A stretch of 64,000 bases of DNA from Brevibacillus porteri (GCF_003013475.1 NZ_PXZO01000003.1:103785-167784), one strand, 5' to 3'. Numbered from the stretch's first letter, positions 10,214 through 20,538 are shown. Made by a program: numbers and translations. The notes: generated from the sequence alone by a model not told the origin.

Positions 10214-11800
10214 CTAGCGGCGAGGGAAGAACACGGCGAGTTGTTCGCCGATCCACGGAATGCGACGCACGTCTTGTTTGCCCAAGACACGCATGGCGAC
10301 GAGCAGGACAAAGTACAGCAAGGTGCTAATGAAGGTGCTTGCAGTCAATAGCTGCCCAATGGATACGTCCATAAACCAGTGCTTGGCAATATAGGAACCA
10401 GAATAACCCATGAGAAGCATGGCGACCGCGATTTTGCCGAATTCCCGAAGGTCGATCGTAAACCCGATTTTTTTGATCAGGCTGGCAAAATGCAGTAATG
10501 TCCCAAGTGTAATGCCGATATTAAGAGCAACGACAGCGCCGTGAATGCCGAATGCTGGATGTGCCGTGAAAAAAAACATGGCGACAGTTTTGACGATGGC
10601 ACTGATCAGTGTATTTCGAAAGACAACCTGAGCGTAATCGAGGCCTTGCAAGGCGGCTGCAAGCGGTGCTTGGAAAAACAGGAAGACGGAGAACGGTGCC
10701 AGCTCTTTTAGCAGTACGCCAACCTCCCGATACTCATTGCCGTAGAGCAGGACACATAAAGGTTCTGCAAAAATGGTGAGCAAGACAGTACAAGGTGCTC
10801 CGATGACGAGTGTAATCCGCATGGCTTGATAAATGCGGCGATGCACGAGTGGAGCATTTTTTTGATAGGCCGCTTCCGCCACGGCAGGAACGAGGGAAAC
10901 GGACAAGGAATACGTTAAAAAAGTGGGAAAAAGCAACAAAGGAACGGCCATTCCGGCAAACTGTCCGTACAAACCAGTTGCAGTCGAGGTGGTAAAGCCT
11001 GCGATGACGAGCGCATACGGTACGAGCATCGGCTCTAGTACGTAAGCGATGGAGCCGATGATACGGCTTAGCGTGACAGGGAGTGCGACATGGATGAGTT
11101 GCGACAAGCTCTTTTTGCTTGCTGAAACCGTCATGAGAAGGGGCTTATCCAGAAGCTGAGCTGCTGCTTTTTTGCTGCTTTTACGATACTGCCAGAGAAT
11201 GTACAAGAGTCCGGCGGCTTCTCCAAAAATAATGCTGGCGACCGCCCCTGCTGTGGCGTACTCAATCCCTGCCGATAGAAACGACATCGTCATGACAACG
11301 ACCAGTGCCATTCGGACGACTTGCTCCACAAGTTGAGAGACGGCAGTAGGGATCATGTTTTGCTTGCCCTGGAAGTATCCTCGCAGGACAAGAGAAATGC
11401 CGGAAATCGGGATGACCGGGATGGCTGCAAGCAGAACGATGTGTGCACGAGGGTCCGCAAATAACATTCCGGATATCCATTGAGCGAACAAGAGGAGCAG
11501 GACACAGATGAAGAGGCTAATCCCGCCTGTGACCGACAAGGCTAGTAACAGAAATCGGCGAGTCAGCCGCGGATTATTAGCCGCCTCCGTCTCTGCCACT
11601 TGCTTTGCAATGGCAACCGGAAGTCCGAATGTCGTCACAGTAATCAGAAAGTATAAAAGGGGCACAACCATTTGATAAAGCCCCATCCCTTCCGCTCCGA
11701 TAATGCGCGACAACACGATCCTGTGAGCAAAACCAAACACTTTGGTGATGCCACCAGCAATAATGAGGATGACCGTTCCGTAAAAGAAGGATTGTTTCAT
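10214..11800 (-). CDS. spoVB: Stage V sporulation protein B (MATE/MurJ-like flippase family)
   Basis: A 528-residue polytopic membrane protein with about 14 hydrophobic segments. The N-terminus resembles SpoVB (KQSFFYGTVILIIAGGITKVFG followed by RIIGAEGMGLYQ). SpoVB belongs to the MOP superfamily and is thought to flip a lipid-linked precursor for spore cortex synthesis. ATG 11800 is chosen because AAGGAG lies just upstream; an open frame of 133 more codons lacks support. It is divergent from comN, as in B. subtilis. Confidence 0.93.
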   Translation of the reverse strand: MKQSFFYGTVILIIAGGITKVFGFAHRIVLSRIIGAEGMGLYQMVVPLLYFLITVTTFGLPVAIAKQVAETEAANNPRLTRRFLLLALSVTGGISLFICVLLLLFAQWISGMLFADPRAHIVLLAAIPVIPISGISLVLRGYFQGKQNMIPTAVSQLVEQVVRMALVVVMTMSFLSAGIEYATAGAVASIIFGEAAGLLYILWQYRKSSKKAAAQLLDKPLLMTVSASKKSLSQLIHVALPVTLSRIIGSIAYVLEPMLVPYALVIAGFTTSTATGLYGQFAGMAVPLLLFPTFLTYSLSVSLVPAVAEAAYQKNAPLVHRRIYQAMRITLVIGAPCTVLLTIFAEPLCVLLYGNEYREVGVLLKELAPFSVFLFFQAPLAAALQGLDYAQVVFRNTLISAIVKTVAMFFFTAHPAFGIHGAVVALNIGITLGTLLHFASLIKKIGFTIDLREFGKIAVAMLLMGYSGSYIAKHWFMDVSIGQLLTASTFISTLLYFVLLVAMRVLGKQDVRRIPWIGEQLAVFFPRR

Positions 11801-11887
11801 GGAAGGCTCCTTTGCAAGGATAAATTCACTCAGTAAAGAATATGGACGTGCCGCTGTCGGCATGACTACTTTGAGGGGGAAATTGGG

Positions 11888-12124
11888 ATGGACCAAGCGC
11901 AAAAACAGGAATGGTATGGACAAGTCGCAAGTCTTTGTGTAAGCAAGGCAGAGGAATTTGCTCTTTTGGGGTACGACAACGTGGCACCTGAAGACGTTTG
12001 GGAATGCGTCACGAACAGTTATAAAGAAATGCCACCGATACACCAGCTTGTCAACGACATTTTGTCCTTGAAGCCTAACAAGTATATGAATTACCTCATG
12101 ATTCAAATGTATAAAAATTCGTAG
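11888..12124 (+). CDS. comN: Post-transcriptional regulator ComN
   Basis: A 78-residue protein with the family pattern of EEFALLGYDNVAPEDVWECV and a C-terminal NDILSLKPNKYMNYL. In B. subtilis ComN (YrzD) raises comE mRNA and is polar-localised with DivIVA. AGGGGGAAA precedes the ATG. It is divergent from spoVB, its usual neighbour. Confidence 0.88.
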   Translation: MDQAQKQEWYGQVASLCVSKAEEFALLGYDNVAPEDVWECVTNSYKEMPPIHQLVNDILSLKPNKYMNYLMIQMYKNS

Positions 12125-12220
12125 CGATTTTATAGAAACTTCCGGGCACCCTCTTCGTATACGTACATGTCGCGAAAAACGCAAGGGGTTGGTTACCATG
12201 GTTCACTTTTCCAGCAATAA

Positions 12221-12250
12221 TTGACACGTTTTTTTGTACTTCGTTATAAT
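12221..12250 (+). promoter_or_regulatory. Sigma-A promoter for secD-secF
   Basis: A perfect TTGACA (12221-12226) and a perfect TATAAT (12245-12250) are 18 bp apart, about 60 bp before secD. Confidence 0.85.
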
Positions 12251-12309
12251 GGGCATATTGGTTTCTCGTCTAGGACGGGACCCTGTTAGGAAAGAGGGGT
12301 ATTACTACT

Positions 12310-13548
12310 ATGATTAAATGGGGAAGATTCCTCCTGTTTCTGGTCGTTGTAGGGCTTTTGGCTACGCTTATAACAACTACGACCAAGCAGGTGGCAGGAA
12401 ACATCACACTCGGTCTGGACCTGCAGGGCGGGTTTGAGATTCTGTATGAGGTAGAGCCTCTCGAGGCTGGGCACAAAGTTGATATTGAGCTTTTGAAATC
12501 AACAGCACACATGATTGAAAAGCGGATTAACATCGGTGGCGTGGCTGAGCCAGTCACCACTACTGAATTGCCAAACCGGATTCGTGTTCAAATCGCATCA
12601 CAAACAGCGGATCAGGACAAGCTTCGCGACTTGATCGGAAAGCCTGCACATCTGACATTCCGTGATGAAAATGGCAAGATTATGTTGCAAGGAAGTGACT
12701 TGGCTCCAAACGGGGCAGCAGTTGGTTATGACGAGCTGAAACGCCCGCTCGTTACCCTGAAATTCTCTGAGCCGAAGAAGCTAGAAGATGTCACACGTGC
12801 AAACCTGCACAAGCCAATGGCGATCTATTTGGATGAGACGATGCAAACCAATCCGACCATTCAATCGGTCATTACTGGTGGTAGCGCGCAAATTACTGGA
12901 AATTATACACAAGAAACGGCACAGGAATTGGCTGATCTGCTGAATTCCGGTGCGATGCCAGCCAAACTGATTGAGAAACAAGTAACCTCTGTGGGTGCTT
13001 CCTTGGGAACTCTGGCTCTGGAGAAAACCTTGTATGCAGGGTATATCGGAGCTGCGCTGATCTTTATTTTCATGGTCGTTGTTTACCGAATGCCAGGTAT
13101 GATTGCGAACATTACCTTGGCTGGATTTACCTATTTTTGTATGGTCGTACTCGACTGGATGAATGCGACGCTGACGCTCCCAGGTATTGCTGGATTTATT
13201 TTGGCCGTGGGGATTGCCGTGGATGCTAACATCATTACATATGAGCGCATCCAGGAAGAAATTCGTTCTGGCAAGACAGTCCTCTCTGCCTTCCGTGCAG
13301 GTGAACGCCGTTCCTTGGTTACGATTATCGATGCTCACGTGACGACACTGATTGCAACGGGCGTACTGTTCTTTTTCGGGACGAGCTCCGTACAAGGCTT
13401 CGCTGTTGTATTGGCGATGACGATTATCGTAAGTATCATTACCAACGTGTTTGGGTCTCGCTTCCTCCTCTGGCTGGTTGTCCGTTCCAACATGTTTAAA
13501 AAGCCGTTCTGGTTCGGGGTAAAGGAGAGTGAGATCCGTGAGCTATGA
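12310..13548 (+). CDS. secD: Protein translocase subunit SecD
   Basis: SecD with SecF uses the proton gradient to pull translocating proteins out of SecYEG. The 412-residue protein has one N-terminal helix, the LGLDLQGGFEI motif, a large extracytoplasmic domain, and five C-terminal helices with GIAVDANIITYERIQEE. B. subtilis has a fused SecDF; here the halves are separate genes. It overlaps secF by 11 bp. Confidence 0.95.
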   Translation: MIKWGRFLLFLVVVGLLATLITTTTKQVAGNITLGLDLQGGFEILYEVEPLEAGHKVDIELLKSTAHMIEKRINIGGVAEPVTTTELPNRIRVQIASQTADQDKLRDLIGKPAHLTFRDENGKIMLQGSDLAPNGAAVGYDELKRPLVTLKFSEPKKLEDVTRANLHKPMAIYLDETMQTNPTIQSVITGGSAQITGNYTQETAQELADLLNSGAMPAKLIEKQVTSVGASLGTLALEKTLYAGYIGAALIFIFMVVVYRMPGMIANITLAGFTYFCMVVLDWMNATLTLPGIAGFILAVGIAVDANIITYERIQEEIRSGKTVLSAFRAGERRSLVTIIDAHVTTLIATGVLFFFGTSSVQGFAVVLAMTIIVSIITNVFGSRFLLWLVVRSNMFKKPFWFGVKESEIREL

Positions 13549-14455
13549 TAAAGACCATACTGTAATCAGATTTGACATCGTGAAAAATCGCAGGAAGTTT
13601 TTTATCTTTTCCTCTGCGATTATTATCATCGGCCTTCTGTTTACGCTATTTCAAGGGCTTCACCTTGGCGTTGACTTCAAGGCAGGAACTCGCTTGGATA
13701 TGTTCATAGGAAAAGAATTCAATCCGACAGATTTAGAAACAGTAATCAAACAAGAGATTCCGGATGTGAATTTTAGCAAGGTTACTCCGTACGGTACAAA
13801 TCAGGCCTATACACGTTTTGACCAAACCATTTCATCCGATACACTGATGAAAGTGGAAAATGCGCTCAAAGCAAAATATGGTGAACAGGTCACGAAACAA
13901 GTTTCTTCCGTTGATCCAAGTATTGCGCAAGAGATGGTGAAAAAAGCAGGGATTGCGGTAGCGATTGCTGCTGTGGGAATTGCCATCTACATCGCGATCC
14001 GCTTCCAATGGCTGTTCGGTATTGCATGTGTCGTGGGGCTTGCGCATGACGTGTTTATTCCCATTGCGTTGTTCTCTATCCTCGGGTTGGAGGTAGACAT
14101 TACCTTTATCGCCGCGCTTCTGACGATCTTGGGTTACTCGATTAACGATAAAATCGTTATTTTTGACCGGATTCGGGAGAACTTGAGAACGATGAAATCC
14201 AAGACAATTCCTGAACTGGAGCATCTGGTGAACGTGTCACTGTGGCAAACCATGCGCCGTTCTGTATACACGGTAGCGACTGTATTCTTCACAGCTCTTG
14301 CACTTGCTGTTTTAGGAAGCGAGAGCATTCAAAACTTCTCCTTGGCCCTGCTGTTCGGTCTGGTGAGTGGTACGTATTCCTCTATCTTTATTGCAGCCCA
14401 AGTATGGGTGAATTTGAAAGAACGGAATATGAAAAAGAAAAAAGAAGTAGTGTAA
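13538..14455 (+). CDS. secF: Protein translocase subunit SecF
   Basis: A 305-residue partner of SecD with the LGVDFKAGTRL motif after the first helix and SINDKIVIFDRIREN near the fourth. GTG 13538 is chosen over the in-frame GTG 13529 because the AAAGGAG site at 13521 is 10 bp from the former and only 1 bp from the latter. The start lies inside secD, so translation is coupled. A terminator follows. Confidence 0.93.
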   Translation: MSYDKDHTVIRFDIVKNRRKFFIFSSAIIIIGLLFTLFQGLHLGVDFKAGTRLDMFIGKEFNPTDLETVIKQEIPDVNFSKVTPYGTNQAYTRFDQTISSDTLMKVENALKAKYGEQVTKQVSSVDPSIAQEMVKKAGIAVAIAAVGIAIYIAIRFQWLFGIACVVGLAHDVFIPIALFSILGLEVDITFIAALLTILGYSINDKIVIFDRIRENLRTMKSKTIPELEHLVNVSLWQTMRRSVYTVATVFFTALALAVLGSESIQNFSLALLFGLVSGTYSSIFIAAQVWVNLKERNMKKKKEVV

Positions 14456-14463
14456 AGGTGGAC

Positions 14464-14494
14464 GAAACCGCAGGTGAACCCTGCGGTTTTTCTA
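14464..14494 (+). terminator. Terminator of secD-secF
   Basis: AAACCGCAGG / CCTGCGGTTT with TTTTT. Confidence 0.85.
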
Positions 14495-14566
14495 TTCTCT
14501 GTTTCTGTATTTGCCGCAGTTTGAAGCCGCATGAGAGTTTTGCAAAAAACGGTATGTTTTATGCAG

Positions 14567-14596
14567 TTGTCAGCTTCCTGCTCCATCCTCTATAAT
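14567..14596 (+). promoter_or_regulatory. Candidate sigma-A promoter for recJ
   Basis: TTGTCA (14567-14572) and TATAAT (14591-14596) are 18 bp apart, 23 bp before the recJ start. Confidence 0.6.
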
Positions 14597-14619
14597 GAAT
14601 GAGGATTGGAGGAAAGCCC

Positions 14620-16968
14620 ATGCTGAAAGCGAAAACACGCTGGAAACTGGCCACCTATGATGAGCAGCTAGCTGCTACTATTGCCGCAGATTGCCAGCTT
14701 ACTCCGCTCGTATCCAAGCTACTGGTGATACGTGGCATTGACACATCACAAAAGGCTCGTGACTTTTTGCAAGCCGGTCCAGAATTGTTTCATGACCCTT
14801 TCTTGCTGGATGGAATGGAACAAAGCGTGCATCGTATTCAACAAGCCATTCAAAGGCAAGAACCGATTTGCATATACGGCGATTACGACGCCGATGGGGT
14901 TAGCTCCACATCGCTAATGGTACATCTACTGCGCCAACTCGGCGCTGTTTTTGACTACTACATTCCCAACCGTTTTACAGAAGGGTATGGGTTACATAAA
15001 GACGCATTGGCGCATCTGCATCATAGCGGCTATAAGCTGATCATCACTGTCGATACAGGGATCAGTGCAGTGGAGCAGGTAGCGTACGCGAACCAGTTGG
15101 GTCTTGACGTCATTGTAACCGACCATCACGAACCTCCGGCAATCATCCCGGAGGCATTTGCTGTGATTAACCCTAAGAAGCCCGGCTGTTCGTACCCGTT
15201 TGATATGTTGGCGGGAGTGGGGGTCGCCTTTAAAGTGGGGCATGCCTTGCTGAAAGAACCGCCACTGCATTTGGCTGATTTGGCTGCATTGGGGACGATA
15301 GCGGATCTGGTGCCGTTGGTAGATGAAAATCGCATTCTTGCTCGAGCAGGATTAAAGCGCTTAAATCATACAAGGAACCTTGGTCTGCAAGCCTTAATCC
15401 GAGTTTGTGGGTTAGCGGATACTGAGCTGTCTGCGGGACATGTAGGCTTTGCGCTAGGACCGCGTCTGAATGCGAGTGGAAGGCTGGAGACGGCTGAATC
15501 CGCTGTGAAATTGCTGACGACTTCGGATATGGACGAAGCAGAGAAATGTGCCCAGGCGCTGGACGACTTAAACCGCGAACGTCAGGAAATCGTCGCAGCG
15601 ATGACTGAGGAAGCTGTACAAATGGTGAATGAGCTGTATCCACCAGACCAGAACAATGTTCTCGTTCTGGCTAAAGAAGGCTGGAACGTGGGCGTGGTAG
15701 GGATCGTAGCTTCCCGATTGGTCGAGCTTTTTTACCGTCCAACGATTGTTCTTGGCATTGATCCGGAAAAAGGAACGGCAAAAGGTTCGGCAAGAAGCAT
15801 TGCAGGTTTTGATATGTATGAAGGTCTGACTGCCTGCAAGGAATGGCTACCGCACTATGGCGGTCATACAATGGCAGCGGGGATGACCTTGCCTGTAGAA
15901 AATCTCGACTTATTACGCCAAAAATTAAACGAGCTCGCTGGAGAGTGGTTGTCCGCTGAAGACTTCACGCCGATGACCAAAGTGGACGTTGCGATGAGCA
16001 TGGAAGAGATCAGCTTGACGGCAGCGGAGCAACTTGAACAGCTCGCCCCATATGGAATGGGGAATCCAACACCACTTGTTTTATTAGAAGAAGTAGAAAC
16101 ACAAGGGATGCGCACCATTGGGCGAGATGACAATCATTTGAAGTGTACATTGAACAAAGCGGGAACCTCTTTGGATGCAATTGGCTTCAACTGGGCACAT
16201 GTAACAAAGAGAGTAACGCCCAAGGCACGTTTTCACGTATTGGGAGAATTGTCTGTAAACGAATGGAACGGAAATCGAAAGCCTCAGCTGACGATCCGTG
16301 ACTTGTCTGTTGGACACCAGCAAGTGTTTGACTGGCGAGGCAGTCGTGACAAGATAGAGAAATGGCAGCAAGTGATGGTGGAGTCAAATTCGGTGACCAT
16401 TCTGTTTCGCGAGGATAGCTATGAGCCATTGGCAGCGAAAGCGACAAGCGATCAGGTGAATTCCTTGTTTGTGGTTGGTCGAGAGGGGACGAACATCACA
16501 GCCTCTTCCAACGTGATTTTGTATGATTTGCCGAAGCATCGTTCCGAATTGGAAGTGGTTCGTGTCTTGCTCAAACAAGCGGAGCGTATATACTGTTTGT
16601 TTGGTGATCCGGATTTGGGAATGGAGCGGCTTTCCTGTCCGGGCCGGGATCATTTTAAACAGTTGTACCAGTTTTTCGTCCAGGTGCCAACTGTTAAAAA
16701 AATCCATATGGATGCATTGGCCAAAAAGCTGCAATGGAAAAGAAATCTATTAGACGGCATGATCGCCATCTTTATGGAGCTGGAGTTTTTAGTAGAGGAG
16801 GCCGAGCAGTACACGTTGCAGACCAACACTGCGAAAAGGCCGCTCGAGAGCTCTATGCTCTATGCGAATTGGAAGGAAGAGGCACAGCTTGCTACGGATT
16901 TATTGCTTTCTTCTTCTGATGCAATGATTCAAGCGCTTCATCAATTGGTGGAACCAACCACCGTTTAG
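14620..16968 (+). CDS. recJ: Single-stranded-DNA-specific exonuclease RecJ
   Basis: RecJ degrades single-stranded DNA 5'-3' in recombination and repair. The 782-residue protein has the DHH-family motifs GDYDADGVSS near residue 88 and VTDHHEPP near residue 168, then DHHA1 with HYGGHTMAAG. The long C-terminal extension is typical of Bacillus RecJ. ATG 14620 follows GGAGGAAA. It sits 12 bp before apt, the B. subtilis order. Confidence 0.95.
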   Translation: MLKAKTRWKLATYDEQLAATIAADCQLTPLVSKLLVIRGIDTSQKARDFLQAGPELFHDPFLLDGMEQSVHRIQQAIQRQEPICIYGDYDADGVSSTSLMVHLLRQLGAVFDYYIPNRFTEGYGLHKDALAHLHHSGYKLIITVDTGISAVEQVAYANQLGLDVIVTDHHEPPAIIPEAFAVINPKKPGCSYPFDMLAGVGVAFKVGHALLKEPPLHLADLAALGTIADLVPLVDENRILARAGLKRLNHTRNLGLQALIRVCGLADTELSAGHVGFALGPRLNASGRLETAESAVKLLTTSDMDEAEKCAQALDDLNRERQEIVAAMTEEAVQMVNELYPPDQNNVLVLAKEGWNVGVVGIVASRLVELFYRPTIVLGIDPEKGTAKGSARSIAGFDMYEGLTACKEWLPHYGGHTMAAGMTLPVENLDLLRQKLNELAGEWLSAEDFTPMTKVDVAMSMEEISLTAAEQLEQLAPYGMGNPTPLVLLEEVETQGMRTIGRDDNHLKCTLNKAGTSLDAIGFNWAHVTKRVTPKARFHVLGELSVNEWNGNRKPQLTIRDLSVGHQQVFDWRGSRDKIEKWQQVMVESNSVTILFREDSYEPLAAKATSDQVNSLFVVGREGTNITASSNVILYDLPKHRSELEVVRVLLKQAERIYCLFGDPDLGMERLSCPGRDHFKQLYQFFVQVPTVKKIHMDALAKKLQWKRNLLDGMIAIFMELEFLVEEAEQYTLQTNTAKRPLESSMLYANWKEEAQLATDLLLSSSDAMIQALHQLVEPTTV

Positions 16969-16980
16969 GAGGAATTTTTC

Positions 16981-17493
16981 ATGGATTTTAAACAATACAT
17001 TCGTGTTATCCCAGATTTTCCACAGCCAGGTATTCGTTTCAAGGACATCACTACTCTGTTGAAAGATGGCCCTGCTTACAAAGCTGCGATTCAAGACTTG
17101 GCTGTCTTCGCTCGTGAAGTACAAGCAGACGTGATTGCGGGTCCAGAAGCACGTGGATTCGTAGTAGGTGCTCCATTGTCGTACGAAATGGGAATTGGCT
17201 TTGTGCCGATCCGCAAATCTGGCAAGCTGCCATATGAATCCATCAAGGCGGATTACGACCTGGAGTATGGAAAAGATGCACTGGCTGTACACGTAGATGC
17301 TATCCAACCAGGTCAGCGTGTTCTGATTGCAGACGATTTGCTGGCGACTGGTGGAACCATTGAGACAACAATCAATTTGATTGAGCAACTTGGAGGCAAA
17401 GTAGTAGGAGCTGCCTTCTTCATCGAACTGTCCTACTTGGATGGACGTAGCAAAATTGGTGAAATTCCTATCAAATCGCTCGTTCAATATTAA
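16981..17493 (+). CDS. apt: Adenine phosphoribosyltransferase
   Basis: Converts adenine and PRPP to AMP in purine salvage. The 170-residue protein starts DFKQYIRVIPDFPQPGI and has the PRPP-binding motif VLIADDLLATGGT. An AGGAGG site precedes ATG. A terminator follows directly, so recJ-apt form one unit. Confidence 0.97.
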   Translation: MDFKQYIRVIPDFPQPGIRFKDITTLLKDGPAYKAAIQDLAVFAREVQADVIAGPEARGFVVGAPLSYEMGIGFVPIRKSGKLPYESIKADYDLEYGKDALAVHVDAIQPGQRVLIADDLLATGGTIETTINLIEQLGGKVVGAAFFIELSYLDGRSKIGEIPIKSLVQY

Positions 17494-17507
17494 TTGATAC
17501 AACAAGG

Positions 17508-17536
17508 AAAAACGGGTGAAATGCCCGTTTTTTTCT
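17508..17536 (+). terminator. Terminator of recJ-apt
   Basis: AAACGGG / CCCGTTT with a T-rich tail. Confidence 0.8.
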
Positions 17537-17877
17537 TTTTTCTGCGGCTGTACATACTTTACAGGGGAAATCAGCTTTACAAGACGAACGACATACAAGA
17601 TAATAGTATGAAATAGACAGACATGATACGTGCAAGTAAGCCTTCGCCTGCGCCAAAAGGCTTGGCAGAGCCCAAGTTTTTCTAGACGTATAGGAAAGTT
17701 CAAGTGCTTCACAGTGCATAATGCGTCCAGGCTTAAACTTTCCGGAGCGCATCACGAAGTGCCTCAGCGTCTGCTTCCGGCAATACTTCGGTGAAACTTT
17801 CCGCTATAATGCGGTCGCTCCTCCGTGAGAAGGCCTCGATTGAGGTTATTTTACTGAGAGGATAAGGGAAGGAAACT
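17537..17877 (+). promoter_or_regulatory. 341-bp region upstream of relA
   Basis: No convincing gene is seen. It holds inverted repeats AAGCCTT / AAGGCTT and CTTGG / CCAAG followed by TTTTT (about 17637-17685), a possible second terminator or attenuator. A TATAAT box lies at 17805-17810 without a good -35 partner, about 70 bp before relA. Confidence 0.4.
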
Positions 17878-20049
17878 ATGATTACCGGCATTGATGAGAT
17901 AGTAAAAAAAGCAAGCACCTATTTATCACAATCGGATATGGACCTGATTACGCGTGCCTATCAGCTTGCCGAAAAAGCGCATGAAGGGCAAATACGCAAA
18001 TCAGGTGTTCCTTACATTATGCACCCAATCGCCGTGGCGGGTATTCTCGCAAACCTGCACATGGATGCCGTTACGATTGCGGCTGGATTTTTGCATGATG
18101 TCGTGGAAGATACTGAGATTACGCTTGATCATCTCCGTGAGCAGTTCGGACCGGATGTAGCTCTCCTGGTAGACGGAGTGACCAAGCTGGAAAAAATTAA
18201 ATACAAGTCCAAAGAAGAGCAGCTCGCCGAAAACCACCGCAAGATGCTGGTTGCCATGGCACAGGACATCCGTGTCATCATGATCAAGCTGGCAGACCGT
18301 CTGCACAACATGAGGACACTTCGGCATATGTCGGAGGAGAAGCAACGCGAGATTTCCGATGAAACGCTGGAAATCTTTGCGCCACTTGCCCATCGCTTGG
18401 GGATTGCTTCCGTTAAATGGGAACTGGAAGATACGGCGCTTCGGTATTTGAATCCGCAACAGTATTATCGGATTGTAAATTTAATGCAAAAGAAACGGGT
18501 GGAGCGCGAAGCCTATCTGAATGAAGCATCAGATACGATCAGAGAAAAGCTGGGCGAGTTAAATATCGAGGCAGAAATTTCGGGACGTCCGAAGCATATC
18601 TACAGCATCTTTAAAAAGATGACAAGGCAAAACAAGCAGTTCAATGAGATTTATGACCTGCTAGCATTGCGTATCATCGTGAATGACATTCGCGACTGTT
18701 ATGCGGTTCTCGGTATCGTGCACACCTTGTGGAAGCCGATGCCAGGCAGATTTAAAGATTACATTGCCATGCCAAAGACGAACATGTACCAATCTCTTCA
18801 TACGACAGTGATTGGACCAAAAGGTGAGCCATTGGAAGTGCAAATCCGTACATGGGATATGCACCAGACAGCTGAGATCGGGATCGCGGCTCACTGGGCG
18901 TACAAGGAAGGCAAAAGCATCGTGCAAGGCTCCTTTGCAGAGAAACTGGGCAGTCTGCGGGAGATTATCGAAGGTGGATCGGAAGAAGCTCCGAATGCGC
19001 AAGAGTTCATGGAAAGTCTCAAGCAGGATCTTTTCTCCGATACGGTTTTCGTCTTCACACCAAAAGGCGATGTAGTCGAGCTGCCAAAAGGCTCTGTTCC
19101 GTTGGACTTCTCCTACCGGATTCACTCTGCCGTAGGAAACAGAACAATTGGCGCCAAAGTGAACGGCAAGATCGTACCGCTCGACTATGCGATGAAAACA
19201 GGCGATATCGTCGAAATCCTGACCTCCAAGCATTCGTATGGTCCTAGTCAGGACTGGCTAAAAATGGCCAAATCCGCGCATGCTCGCAATAAAATTAAAC
19301 AGTGGTTTAAAAAAGAGAAGCGGGAAGAGAACGTCGCCAAAGGTCAGCAGATGGTGGAAGCGGAGATCAAGTCGCGCAGCTTTGATGTAAAAGAAGCGAT
19401 GACGGAAACAAACCTGAAGGAAGCGGCAGCCCGGTTTAATTTCCAAGGGGCAGAAGACATGTTTGCCGCAGTCGGCTATGGCGGCATCACGGCTTCGCAA
19501 ATTGCTACTCGTCTTCTAGACAAACTCCGTCGGGAGCGCGAAGAACAAAACCCGACCATTCCTGAGGTCAAACCCAATCCAGCAAATCGTTCTGCCAAGA
19601 GTGAGTCTGGCGTCAAAGTTCGTGGCTTGGATAATTTGCTCGTCCGTATTTCTCGTTGTTGTACACCTGTCCCAGGCGACCAGATTATCGGTTTCATTAC
19701 AAGAGGTCGTGGGGTATCGGTGCATCGATTGGACTGTCCGAACGTACTGACAGACGAATGTACAGAGCGTCTGATTGATGTCGAATGGGATACCGATTTC
19801 AAACATAATTTCCATGTAGAGATCGAGATCACGGGCAATGATCGGAGCGGATTGTTAAACGATGTATTGCAGGTTGTGGCAGAGACAAAGACGAACATTG
19901 CGGCTGTCAGTGGCAAGTCCGATAAAAATCGAGTAGCAACGATTCATATGACCATCTCGATTAGCAATGTTGATCATCTGTTGAAAGTAGTAGAGCGCAT
20001 CAAGCGCATCAAAGATATTTATTCGGTTCGCCGGATACTGAGCACCTAA
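17878..20049 (+). CDS. relA: Bifunctional (p)ppGpp synthetase/hydrolase RelA/SpoT
   Basis: Makes and degrades the stringent-response alarmone (p)ppGpp. The 723-residue protein has the HD hydrolase domain (FLHDVVEDT near residue 73), the synthetase domain (RPKHIYSIFKKM and YDLLALRI near 235-265), a TGS domain (FVFTPKGDVVELPKGS near 392), a zinc-finger-like helical segment (RISRCCTPVPGD near 590) and a C-terminal ACT domain. Length and order match Firmicute Rel. It precedes dtd as in B. subtilis. Confidence 0.97.
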   Translation: MITGIDEIVKKASTYLSQSDMDLITRAYQLAEKAHEGQIRKSGVPYIMHPIAVAGILANLHMDAVTIAAGFLHDVVEDTEITLDHLREQFGPDVALLVDGVTKLEKIKYKSKEEQLAENHRKMLVAMAQDIRVIMIKLADRLHNMRTLRHMSEEKQREISDETLEIFAPLAHRLGIASVKWELEDTALRYLNPQQYYRIVNLMQKKRVEREAYLNEASDTIREKLGELNIEAEISGRPKHIYSIFKKMTRQNKQFNEIYDLLALRIIVNDIRDCYAVLGIVHTLWKPMPGRFKDYIAMPKTNMYQSLHTTVIGPKGEPLEVQIRTWDMHQTAEIGIAAHWAYKEGKSIVQGSFAEKLGSLREIIEGGSEEAPNAQEFMESLKQDLFSDTVFVFTPKGDVVELPKGSVPLDFSYRIHSAVGNRTIGAKVNGKIVPLDYAMKTGDIVEILTSKHSYGPSQDWLKMAKSAHARNKIKQWFKKEKREENVAKGQQMVEAEIKSRSFDVKEAMTETNLKEAAARFNFQGAEDMFAAVGYGGITASQIATRLLDKLRREREEQNPTIPEVKPNPANRSAKSESGVKVRGLDNLLVRISRCCTPVPGDQIIGFITRGRGVSVHRLDCPNVLTDECTERLIDVEWDTDFKHNFHVEIEITGNDRSGLLNDVLQVVAETKTNIAAVSGKSDKNRVATIHMTISISNVDHLLKVVERIKRIKDIYSVRRILST

Positions 20050-20100
20050 TCCCTCGTGGATTGGGTGTTCTTGTTTACATAACAGAAAGGATGAGTCAGT

Positions 20101-20538
20101 GTGAGGGTTGTCGTACAAAGAACAAGAGAAGCGAGTGTTACCGTAGCAGGTGAAGTCGTCGGACAAATTGATCACGGCTTAATGCTGCTCGTAGGAATTA
20201 CGCATGAAGACACAGAAAAAGAAGTAGAATTTGTCGCAGACAAAATTGCGAACTTGCGCATTTTTGAAGACGAGGAAGGCAAAATGAACTTCTCTGTATT
20301 AGATAAGGGTGGTCAAATTTTGTCCGTATCCCAATTTACGCTGTATGGCGATTGCAGAAAGGGCAGACGACCGAACTTCATGGCTGCCGCACGACCAGAG
20401 CAAGCTGAACCGCTGTACGAGCTGTTTAATGCCAAGCTGCGTGAAAAAGGGCTCCAGGTGGAAACAGGACGTTTTGGCGCAATGATGGACGTGCGTCTGT
20501 TAAACGATGGTCCTGTTACACTGATTCTGGAATCGTAA
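20101..20538 (+). CDS. dtd: D-aminoacyl-tRNA deacylase
   Basis: Removes D-amino acids and misloaded glycine from tRNA. The 145-residue protein starts [15 protein letters not shown] and has [10 protein letters not shown] and the NDGPVT motif that shapes the active site. GTG start with AAAGG upstream. Likely co-transcribed with relA. Confidence 0.96.
   Translation: MRVVVQRTREASVTVAGEVVGQIDHGLMLLVGITHEDTEKEVEFVADKIANLRIFEDEEGKMNFSVLDKGGQILSVSQFTLYGDCRKGRRPNFMAAARPEQAEPLYELFNAKLREKGLQVETGRFGAMMDVRLLNDGPVTLILES

Noticed and set aside
11801..12199. Upstream extension of spoVB by 133 codons
   Set aside because: It overlaps comN on the other strand; the SpoVB start at 11800 has a strong ribosome site and matches family length.
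16900..17712. A 270-codon minus frame across recJ-apt and the spacer
   Set aside because: It covers apt on the opposite strand, lacks a ribosome site and resembles no family.
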